Assembly: GCA_049282265.1 (NCBI GenBank)
Contig: JBAPTR010000236.1
Span: 1-6,262 of the forward strand
Length of the DNA stretch: 6,262 nucleotides
Direction of reading: 5' to 3'
DNA from: CAYUCJ01 sp049282265
GTDB lineage: Bacteria; Desulfobacterota; DSM-4660; Desulfatiglandales; Desulfatiglandaceae
The notes below the pieces were generated by a model. That model was not told where the DNA came from. It made no database searches and saw only the letters and a program-made list of their open reading frames with translations. Positions 1 to 4,916 of the stretch are shown here, one piece after another. Both the position numbers and the translations under genes were made by a program. Numbering within the stretch: position 1 is the stretch's first letter; each line of letters opens with the position of its first letter.

Positions 1-258
1 GTCAAAGACCTCCTGGCTGTACTTGTGGCTCCGCAGGACCACCTTTGCAACCACCGAGTACGTGTCGCTTGAATTGATGACCGTAAACTTGGTCTGGAGA
101 CCGCTCCCCGCCGCATACACGGGGTAGAACAGCAGGTCGCCCTGCATGGACTGGGCAACCGTCACGAAATCCGTCGTGTCGTATGCCCACAGCGGCGCGC
201 TTACCAGCAAAACCATTAGCGCCATGCCAAAAATCATTACTAATCCTTTCTTTTTCAT
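1..258 (-). CDS. Exported protein of unknown function, N-terminal part only
   Basis: The visible 86 codons begin at ATG 258-256 and run off the left edge of the window without a stop, so the C-terminus is missing. The start is well supported: a strong Shine-Dalgarno AAGGAGG (plus positions 265-271) lies 6 nt upstream. The N-terminus is a classical Sec signal peptide: four basic residues after Met (MKKKG), a hydrophobic core of about 15 residues, and a likely cleavage after APLWA (near residue 27). The mature protein starts YDTTDFVTVAQSMQGDLL and continues with FYPVYAAGSGLQTKFTVINS, a beta-rich stretch. The GDLLFYPVYAAG...TKFTVINSS pattern recalls a group of uncharacterised secreted proteins of Desulfobacterota, but I cannot name a family and assign no function. 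It lies 91 bases downstream of the lipoprotein gene and has three direct repeats in its leader, so it may be regulated separately. Confidence 0.85.
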   Translation of the reverse strand, partial: MKKKGLVMIFGMALMVLLVSAPLWAYDTTDFVTVAQSMQGDLLFYPVYAAGSGLQTKFTVINSSDTYSVVAKVVLRSHKYSQEVFD

Positions 259-274
259 CTCTTTCCTCCTTAAA

Positions 275-343
275 GGGTTAACGGTGAATAAAACTCGGGT
301 TAACGGTGAATGAAACGTTACAGGGTTAATGTTGTAAAACTCG
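275..343. repeat. Three imperfect direct repeats in the leader of the exported-protein gene
   Basis: Read on the plus strand, GGGTTAACGGTGAATAAAAC begins at 275, GGGTTAACGGTGAATGAAAC at 297 and the diverged GGGTTAATGTTGTAAAAC at 323. The first two copies match at 19 of 20 positions, and the third keeps GGGTTAA and the AAAAC end. Spacings are 22 and 26 bases, about two helical turns. Each good copy contains the palindrome GTTAAC. The array lies entirely between the lipoprotein stop and the Shine-Dalgarno of the next gene. It could be a tandem operator or a simple local duplication; the sequence alone does not decide. Confidence 0.7.
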
Positions 344-360
344 CTTCCTTCATTGGTCAA
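331..360 (-). promoter_or_regulatory. Weak candidate sigma-70 promoter for the exported-protein gene
   Basis: On the minus strand TTGACC (360-355) and TACAAC (336-331) are separated by 18 bases. These match the -35 consensus at 5 of 6 positions and the -10 consensus at 4 of 6. Transcription would start near 324, placing two of the direct repeats in the 5' leader. The -35 element overlaps the last codons of the lipoprotein gene. This is a low-information match; read-through from the upstream gene is equally possible. Confidence 0.25.
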
Positions 361-802
361 GCCGTGGAAATATCAAGGGATTCTTCAATACATGGTACCA
401 TTTGCCGTTCACTTTCACCCAGCAGTCCTGAAAATCACGCGTCTCTTCCTTCTCACTATTCAGCTCGTAAACCCCTTTGCAGTCCAGGCAGAGATATTGG
501 GTTGATTCAGGCTCCACTGCATAAATGTGAACCGCTTTTAACCGCGCCTTGCCGTAAAGCCGCAGGTAATTCCGGTACCTCCCGGGAGATACCATCTCCT
601 GCACATACGGGGCCTCCAGCGCAAATGCTTCACTGACATTTTCCTTGACCCGGTACGCCCAGTAGCGTTCAAACGCTTGAACCAGGCCTCGGTTGTCTTT
701 AAAACCGGCCTCCTTTTCAATAACCACACTCGGCGTCAACGGGGCACAGCTTGCCAGGAGTCCGAAACTCAGAGTGAAGATCAACACCCACCGGGTCCGC
801 AT
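350..802 (-). CDS. Outer-membrane lipoprotein with NTF2-like domain
   Basis: A complete protein of 150 aa. The N-terminus is a lipoprotein signal peptide: MRTRW, a hydrophobic core, then the lipobox L-A-S-C with the lipidated cysteine at residue 19. Residue +2 is Ala rather than Asp, which favours sorting to the outer membrane. The mature part shows a helical start (GLVQAFERYWAYRVKENVSE), a PYVQEMVSPGRYRNYL segment and a C-terminal strand DCWVKVNGKWYHV. That order is typical of small NTF2-like/SnoaL-fold domains of unknown ligand in deltaproteobacterial lipoproteins; the fold is inference from pattern. A CLDC motif and one more Cys lie in the second half. The start codon lies inside the preceding chaperone-like gene (22-base overlap), with AAGGTG about 5 nt upstream, so the two are probably translationally coupled and may work in the same envelope process. 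Confidence 0.8.
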   Translation of the reverse strand: MRTRWVLIFTLSFGLLASCAPLTPSVVIEKEAGFKDNRGLVQAFERYWAYRVKENVSEAFALEAPYVQEMVSPGRYRNYLRLYGKARLKAVHIYAVEPESTQYLCLDCKGVYELNSEKEETRDFQDCWVKVNGKWYHVLKNPLIFPRLDQ

Positions 803-1305
803 ACCTTCACCTTGTATTTCTTGGCCAGCCGCTCGTACTCCTGAAGGCGGAATATGGGAACCTTTGCCTTGAGGATCTTGATTCTGATCCTCCTCTCCAG
901 TGTTTCATCCAGGGGCTTGGGCGATCCGTCCGCACCGATGAATTCACGCTGGTGAACGCGGTAATAGGATTCCACCGCCCCGGGCATTACGCCCACCTGC
1001 ACCAGGCGCTCCCGCAGATAGCAATGGGATAGCGCAAATGTATAGTCAAAACCCTCTTTCCCATACGCGTCCTCGCAGGGGACCTCCTGCACATCGGCCT
1101 CTTTCGCAAACAGCATCGTCCGAATAGTCGCGTCCAGTAAGGCCTTTTTTGTGGGCGTAAAAAAGGCCGGCGCCAGCTTCCGCATCGCTGCCATATCATC
1201 ACTCGTGACCACAATCCCCTCTCCTTTTGCGAGTACCGCCGCAAAGGCGGGTGATGCGGCCGTCAACAGCGTCAAGACGACGGCGATTGCGAAGAGCTTC
1301 ATCAT
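781..1305 (-). CDS. Periplasmic SurA/parvulin-like chaperone without rotamase domain
   Basis: 174 aa from ATG 1305-1303; a second ATG follows immediately, and a TTG at 1326 would add seven basic residues. The ATG is preferred because GAGGAAA lies 12 nt upstream and the resulting Sec signal peptide is clean, with cleavage after SPAFA near residue 22. The segment from about 24 to 72 (LAKGEGIVVTSDDM ... LLDATIRTMLFAKEA) resembles the N-terminal chaperone domain of SurA/PpiD/PrsA proteins. The segment from about 112 to 168 (YYRVHQREF ... ERRIRIKILKAKV ... YKVKV) resembles the C-terminal helix and strand that complete that domain. No parvulin PPIase domain is present between them, so a holdase or folding role without isomerase activity is inferred. 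Four Cys (77, 95, 169, 174), two in the terminal CGPGGC, could form disulfides. The gene follows a sigma-54 promoter match and a long leader, and overlaps the lipoprotein gene. An EpsD-like export factor is an alternative. Confidence 0.75.
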   Translation of the reverse strand: MMKLFAIAVVLTLLTAASPAFAAVLAKGEGIVVTSDDMAAMRKLAPAFFTPTKKALLDATIRTMLFAKEADVQEVPCEDAYGKEGFDYTFALSHCYLRERLVQVGVMPGAVESYYRVHQREFIGADGSPKPLDETLERRIRIKILKAKVPIFRLQEYERLAKKYKVKVCGPGGC

Positions 1306-1597
1306 GTCTCTTTTCCGTTTCCTCAATTTCCCGGCTGCTTTTGCCCGGTCACGTCTCGTCCCGGGCTTTAAGTCATGTTTCCGGTTAAAGATCCCTTTCC
1401 CTTATCCAACATCCTCACGAAAATCTACACTGTGTTATCCGAACCGCAGTCATCACCTCCTTTCCGAAACAGCTTCATAAGTTACAGGCGCCCGTGACGC
1501 CGACGCCGGAACCACAAAGCGCTCTCCGGGTGTTCAACCAAATCGCCACGGGGATTTGTATCGAGAAGCCTCATCACTGTCAAGTGAAATCATACAC
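1306..1597 (-). promoter_or_regulatory. Long structured 5' leader of the chaperone-lipoprotein unit
   Basis: If transcription starts 12 bases downstream of the -12 element, near 1597, the untranslated leader is about 290 nt. It contains three consecutive stem-loops: CAAATC/GATTTG with an 8-nt loop (1539-1558), CCGGA/TCCGG with a 14-nt loop (1506-1529) and GGCG/CGCC with a 7-nt loop (1487-1501). A perfect Shine-Dalgarno follows at 1452-1463. Only very short reading frames follow: 17 codons (1478-1425, MKLFRKGGDDCG...), 12 codons (1453-1415) and 14 codons (1412-1368). I do not recognise a known riboswitch class. The region holds no convincing gene, so a regulatory leader or leader peptide is the best reading. 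Confidence 0.4.
1452..1463 (-). promoter_or_regulatory. Perfect Shine-Dalgarno sequence without a matching gene
   Basis: The minus strand reads AAAGGAGGTGAT, complementary over 12 bases to the conserved 3' end of bacterial 16S rRNA. No start codon lies at the usual 5-9 nt distance. An ATG lies only 2 nt after GGAGG and opens a 12-codon frame. The element is itself inside a 17-codon frame that starts at 1478. The first long gene begins about 150 nt further on, with its own weaker site. It may drive a leader peptide or act as a ribosome-binding or standby element. Confidence 0.5.
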
Positions 1598-1607
1598 CAT
1601 ACCCCTA

Positions 1608-1623
1608 AGCAAAAGTCATGCCA
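1608..1623 (-). promoter_or_regulatory. Sigma-54 (-24/-12) promoter for the chaperone-lipoprotein genes
   Basis: The minus strand reads TGGCATGACTTTTGCT. Against the RpoN consensus TGGCACG-N4-TTGCW it matches 11 of 12 defined positions, with the invariant GG and GC separated by exactly 10 bases. It lies 41 bases beyond the CAP-protein stop codon, outside any gene, and points at the chaperone-like gene. The predicted start of transcription is near 1597. Recognition by sigma-54 is inferred from the consensus; activation would need an enhancer-binding protein, and one is encoded at the right end of this window. Confidence 0.65.
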
Positions 1624-1664
1624 TTTCACGCTCTGCCCGGCAAAAGCCCTCACCGGAAAAGAGG

Positions 1665-2555
1665 TTAGGGAACCGGCAAATCGACCAGGCGGGAGCTGCT
1701 TCCCCCGCCCGCAGCAAGAAATCCCGTGATCAATGGACCCCTGTCACCCGCCACATCGATGATGATAAGCCGACTCCCGGGCAAATCCGCCTGATATTCT
1801 CCGAACGCTCCGGAAACAACCTGGGCGCTTCCCGCCGAGCCAATGCCGCCGACCACAACCGTAGCGCCGACCACAACCTCATTCGATTCCATTGACCCGT
1901 TGTGGTTGAGGTCCCGGTATACATTCCCGATCACATACGGGTGAGGTTTCACTGGTCGGGCGAATTCCGCCACCGCCAGGTAGATGTTCGGAGGGATATC
2001 CGCACCAAGATGGAGGACTGCACCGATGAAGCCTCCCCCCATTTCAAAAAATTCGGCATTGAAGATCTGACGACCCTTCTGCCGTGCAGGATTGAGTTCA
2101 TCACGAACCCAGTTGTTAAAGACCACTCTCACCGCTTCCATGGGACCAATGAACCCGGAAAATGACACGATACCCAGGGTCTCTCCTTCAGAAACAGGAT
2201 CATACCCCGCCGCCCTCATGCGGTCCCCCGGCGTGCTCGCGTCAAGCCCCACGGAGCTATAGTAGAGATTGGCGATCATATCGTTCCCGTGCCCCAGGGC
2301 TGCCTCCGCCAGTTTATCATTCCAGGCAAGAGGCGGAAGGCCTTTATCAATGATCCACTGCTCGTCGCCCAGGGCCTGGCGGGCGGCAGTCTCGTCTATA
2401 CCGAGAGACTGGATGGTACTCTCCGGATGAACCCGTGCCTGGTTTATCAAACGCCACAGGAACAGCGAGGCATTCTCTTCCACATTGCACCATCCCGGCT
2501 TGGGAAGGACAAGGAAAATCAGGAGAATGAATGGAACAAAAATGAATCTTTTCAT
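1665..2555 (-). CDS. Secreted CAP/SCP-domain protein with C-terminal SdrD/Cna-B-like domain
   Basis: A complete protein of 296 aa. It begins with a Sec signal peptide (MKRFIF, hydrophobic core, likely cleavage after PGWC near residue 23). Residues about 30-200 form a CAP (SCP/PR1/CRISP) domain: LFLWRLINQAR (31-41), LAWNDKLAEAALGHGNDM (76-93), GDRMRAAGY (110-118), a GE pair at 124-125 replacing the usual GEN, and NNWVRDELNP followed by FFEMGGGF (to 176). Candidate cavity residues are His89, Glu125 and Glu153; the second histidine usual in animal CAP proteins is not evident. Residues about 207-285 open with GNVYRDLNHNGSMESNEVVVGATV, an SdrD B-like/Cna-B-type strand with a calcium-loop pattern (D215, N217, N219, E223, E226). 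Role: an extracellular or periplasmic protein, ligand unknown. The Shine-Dalgarno is weak. A sigma-54 promoter match lies about 50 bases upstream of the start. Family assignment is firm; function is not. Confidence 0.88.
   Translation of the reverse strand: MKRFIFVPFILLIFLVLPKPGWCNVEENASLFLWRLINQARVHPESTIQSLGIDETAARQALGDEQWIIDKGLPPLAWNDKLAEAALGHGNDMIANLYYSSVGLDASTPGDRMRAAGYDPVSEGETLGIVSFSGFIGPMEAVRVVFNNWVRDELNPARQKGRQIFNAEFFEMGGGFIGAVLHLGADIPPNIYLAVAEFARPVKPHPYVIGNVYRDLNHNGSMESNEVVVGATVVVGGIGSAGSAQVVSGAFGEYQADLPGSRLIIIDVAGDRGPLITGFLAAGGGSSSRLVDLPVP
1848..1878. repeat. 18-base in-frame duplication in the CAP protein gene
   Basis: GCCGACCACAACC occurs at 1848-1860 and again at 1866-1878, a period of 18 bases (six codons). 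On the coding strand it encodes the near-repeats VVVGAT and VVVGGI in the SdrD/Cna-B-like domain. It looks like a small in-frame duplication within a strand-forming region. Confidence 0.6.
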
Positions 2556-2605
2556 AACGTACGGTCTCTGGGGTTGATCTTAGGCACAGTAATCGGTTAC
2601 TTTCA

Positions 2606-2622
2606 AGCAAGTTACATGCCAA
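2606..2622 (-). promoter_or_regulatory. Sigma-54 (-24/-12) promoter for the CAP-protein gene
   Basis: The minus strand reads TTGGCATGTAACTTGCT. It matches the RpoN consensus TGGCACG-N4-TTGCW at 11 of 12 defined positions, the only change being C to T in the -24 element, and it keeps the invariant GG-N10-GC spacing. The predicted start of transcription is near 2595, giving a leader of about 40 nt to the ATG at 2555. It shares TGGCATG and TTGCTT with the second site at 1608-1623. The consensus match is seen directly; its use by sigma-54 is inferred. Confidence 0.7.
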
Positions 2623-2659
2623 ACAGCATAAACAGCGCCTGGGACCTCAATTCTGTCGG

Positions 2660-2685
2660 TTTTTTGGCCCGGGGATCCCAAAAAA
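2660..2685. promoter_or_regulatory. Perfect inverted repeat, candidate enhancer site
   Basis: TTTTTTGG (2660-2667) and CCAAAAAA (2678-2685) are perfect 8-bp arms around a 10-base centre that includes GGGATCCC (2672-2679). Relative to the predicted CAP-gene transcription start, the dyad spans about -65 to -90, where NtrC-type activators often bind. The orientation (5' T-run, 3' A-run on both strands) does not fit a terminator. Binding by the response regulator encoded in this window is a guess. Confidence 0.4.
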
Positions 2686-2722
2686 ATCAGGCAATCCGCT
2701 TTTCCGGTCGCTTTTTGTGCCT
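2680..2722 (-). terminator. Possible weak terminator after the TonB receptor gene
   Basis: On the minus strand AGGCA (2722-2718) can pair with TGCCT (2693-2689), with an inner CCG/CGG helix, and is followed by GA and seven T residues (2686-2680). The internal loop is large and asymmetric, so the hairpin is weak. It sits about 150 bases after the receptor stop codon. Confidence 0.25.
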
Positions 2723-2837
2723 TCTTCTCTTTCCGACGAGCAGCCTCAAAGGCGCCGAGCTTGGCCCATTTTGAGCAGAGTTGGTCAAATATAGCCAGTC
2801 TTCTTCCAGAGAGCAATGCGTGCTGGACATCTTCTGG

Positions 2838-2861
2838 CCCATCCCCTTCTTCAAGGGCGGG
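2838..2861 (-). other. Stem-loop just after the TonB receptor stop
   Basis: CCCTT and AAGGG (2844-2848 and 2853-2857) form a perfect 5-bp stem with a 4-base loop, extended by a CCC/GGG helix after a small internal loop. It lies 12 bases beyond the stop codon but lacks a T-tract. It could protect the 3' end of the transcript or assist termination. Confidence 0.35.
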
Positions 2862-2873
2862 TGATGAGGACGC

Positions 2874-4916
2874 CTAGAACCCAATGGACCACTCCGCATA
2901 CAGGGAAAACGGTTCTCCTTCCACCGGCCCGTAGACCCCGGGCACGCGGTAATCTTCATCAAGGAGGTTTCTTCCGCGCAGCGTGAGGGTGCTGTTTTTC
3001 AGGCCCAGGTCTTTTAGGTGAAAGGTGAGGCCGAAAAGCCACGGCTGGTCGTATTTGCCGGAGATGGTGCCTTCCGTGAAACTGTAGGGCACCGTGCTGG
3101 TCTTTGCGGCGTCCAGGACGATGGTGGCGTTGGGGCTGAATCGATAGGTCAGACCCAGCCGGCCAATAGCTCCAGGTCCCGCATAGAAAGGTTCCCCCCA
3201 GGCGTCATAGACGTCTTCCCTGGTGCCGTCCGGTCTTACAAAGGTGTATTTGAGTGTCCGATAGGAGACATGGCCTCCGCCATCATCCAACACGGTCAAG
3301 GCGGCGGAAAGATCCAGGGCGTCTGTCAGGCCGAGCCGACCTTCGAACTCCAGTCCCTGCACTCTCTGCTCCGACGGAATGGACAGGCCGCCGTATGGAC
3401 TTTCCTGGATGTGATCAGTCAGCCTGCTCGAAAACCCCGTGACGGTGACGGACTTCCCGGCCGACGGATTCCAGGCCACCTGGAGGTTAAGGGTGCTGAT
3501 CCCCTCGGGATCGAAAGAAGTTCCGCCGAACAGTTGTCCGGAGTACGGGCTCCTATAGGCGGTGCCGTAGGCGGCCTTAAAACGCAACTCCCGCGAAAAG
3601 GACCAGTTGACGCCCAGGCTGTAACTGAATGTGGAAGGGTATTGCGAGTGATCGTCAATCCTCCCCCCGGCCCACCAGTCGAGACTTCTCCATGTGTGGC
3701 GATACTGGAAAAATACGGATTTCAATTCATTGTTGTAATCGGCCTGCTCCACTTCCGGCACAAAAATGGTATTGTCGGGTTTCAAGAAATCCGGCAAAAA
3801 TCCATCCCTGACCAAGGCGCCCTCCACGTTGTTTTTCCGGTAACTCAGTCCGGCGGTAAGGATCCCCTTTCCCCATAGACGCCTGTCCCAGAGCAATTCG
3901 CCGGAATAAATCCGGTTTCTCTGTTCCCTTTCCAGGTCCACGTCCGTGACCTGATACCGGATATCCTGGTAGTATCCGCTCAGGGTCCAGTGAGAAGGCC
4001 CGATGGTCTTGGTCAGTGTTGTCTTGAGGTAACTTATGGGGGACTGGCGTTCCCCTTCCCAGCTCAGCGTTCCTGGATCGTGCAGGGTGTAGCGCCTCTC
4101 AAAATCCGAAAAACGTCCGGATATGGAAAGCCAGTCCCCTGCCTGGAAGTTTCCCGTCAACTCTCTGTACCGGGAAGGCCTGATGTGACCTTCGGCGGCG
4201 CCGTCCGATCCGCCCTGCCCGATGGGCTTCCTTACGGTATGGGTATCATCAAAATAGTATTCTCTTGCCCCGTAGCCAGAAAAAAAGGCATCCCAATGAT
4301 TTCCTCTCATCCCCCAATTGAGATACCCCCCCTCCAATTGATTCGATCCGCCGAAAGCACCTGTCTTCAAGCCCGAATTATCCCTCCCCCGCATGGGAAC
4401 CACATTTACTACGCCGGCATAGGCATCCGGCCCCCACAATACAGAAGCAGGGCCCCGGATAATCTCTACCCGCGCCACCCCGTGGAGGGACAGCTCCCTG
4501 TCAAGGGGATGCAATTGTTTGGTTACATCCATGGTCACCGGAACACCATCGTACAGGTAAAGAATCCCCTCGGGGATACCTCTCAAAAACGGGACTGTTC
4601 CCCTGGCCCTTGGGGCCATGTAAAAACCCACTTCTGCGTCCAACAGCTCCCCAAGTGTTTGATAACCCTTTTCCTCTATGGTCTTGCGATCCACTACGGT
4701 TGCAATGGCAGGGGCTGCGGCAGGACTCTCGGGTCTCCTGGATGCCACGGTAAGCACCGGGTTATCTTCTCCCACAAACATCAGCATCGTATTGTCCTTT
4801 TCAGTCCCGGTCTGTCCCGCCCATGCAGAATGGGAGACAAGGAGGAAGAGAAGCATCGCCCATGTACAAGGGAAAAAAGTTATCCGTTCCTTTTTGAGAT
4901 AGTGCAAGGTCCTCAT
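2874..4916 (-). CDS. TonB-dependent outer-membrane receptor
   Basis: 680 aa from ATG 4916-4914; a GTG three bases earlier is also possible. It imports an unidentified ligand (siderophore, cobalamin or similar) across the outer membrane using TonB-ExbBD energy. A Sec signal peptide ends with SHSAWA (residue 33). A TonB-box-like NPVLTVASRR lies at 52-61. The plug domain covers about 65-175: VVDRKTIEEKGYQTLGELLD, FLRGIPEGILYLYDGVPV and the hallmark VEIIRGPASVLWGPDAYAG. The barrel fills the remainder, with KAAYGTAYRSP in the middle and a typical end: NLLDEDYRVPG, then a last strand finishing in Phe (EWSIGF). Length is normal for the smaller CirA/BtuB-like receptors; nothing fixes the substrate. 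The start overlaps the regulator's stop as TGATG, implying co-transcription and translational coupling. No Fur box or cobalamin riboswitch is expected in this arrangement and none is seen. Confidence 0.95.
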   Translation of the reverse strand: MRTLHYLKKERITFFPCTWAMLLFLLVSHSAWAGQTGTEKDNTMLMFVGEDNPVLTVASRRPESPAAAPAIATVVDRKTIEEKGYQTLGELLDAEVGFYMAPRARGTVPFLRGIPEGILYLYDGVPVTMDVTKQLHPLDRELSLHGVARVEIIRGPASVLWGPDAYAGVVNVVPMRGRDNSGLKTGAFGGSNQLEGGYLNWGMRGNHWDAFFSGYGAREYYFDDTHTVRKPIGQGGSDGAAEGHIRPSRYRELTGNFQAGDWLSISGRFSDFERRYTLHDPGTLSWEGERQSPISYLKTTLTKTIGPSHWTLSGYYQDIRYQVTDVDLEREQRNRIYSGELLWDRRLWGKGILTAGLSYRKNNVEGALVRDGFLPDFLKPDNTIFVPEVEQADYNNELKSVFFQYRHTWRSLDWWAGGRIDDHSQYPSTFSYSLGVNWSFSRELRFKAAYGTAYRSPYSGQLFGGTSFDPEGISTLNLQVAWNPSAGKSVTVTGFSSRLTDHIQESPYGGLSIPSEQRVQGLEFEGRLGLTDALDLSAALTVLDDGGGHVSYRTLKYTFVRPDGTREDVYDAWGEPFYAGPGAIGRLGLTYRFSPNATIVLDAAKTSTVPYSFTEGTISGKYDQPWLFGLTFHLKDLGLKNSTLTLRGRNLLDEDYRVPGVYGPVEGEPFSLYAEWSIGF

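Larger units (their letters stand above)
2556..2873. other. 318-base intergenic region between TonB receptor and CAP genes
   Basis: No convincing gene lies here. Reading in the direction of transcription, it holds a stem-loop just after the receptor stop (2861-2838), a possible hairpin plus T-tract (2722-2680), a perfect 8-bp dyad (2685-2660), the sigma-54 promoter match (2622-2606) and an expected leader of about 40 nt for the CAP gene. A 78-codon frame across the region starts with TTG, has no Shine-Dalgarno and is probably spurious. Confidence 0.6.

Noticed and set aside
1324..1326. TTG start for the chaperone-like gene
   Set aside because: It adds seven charged residues before a complete signal peptide and lacks a good ribosome-binding site; ATG at 1305 fits better.
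1452..1464. Plus-strand match to the 3' end of 16S rRNA
   Set aside because: Only 13 bases match and the flanks are unrelated to rRNA; it is the complement of a minus-strand Shine-Dalgarno.
1688..1709. GGCGGG/CCCGCC inverted repeat as enhancer of the second sigma-54 promoter
   Set aside because: The distance would suit an enhancer, but it lies inside CAP-gene codons for Gly and Ser runs and does not resemble the dyad at 2660-2685.
2660..2685. Dyad as a bidirectional terminator
   Set aside because: On both strands the T-run comes before the helix and the A-run after it, the reverse of an intrinsic terminator.
2580..2816. 78-codon minus-strand frame in the intergenic region
   Set aside because: It starts with TTG, has no Shine-Dalgarno, contains the sigma-54 promoter match and the dyad, and shows no recognisable domain.
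2687..2962. 91-codon minus-strand frame overlapping the receptor's end
   Set aside because: It overlaps the last receptor codons in another frame and ends in a low-complexity basic tail; probably a shadow.
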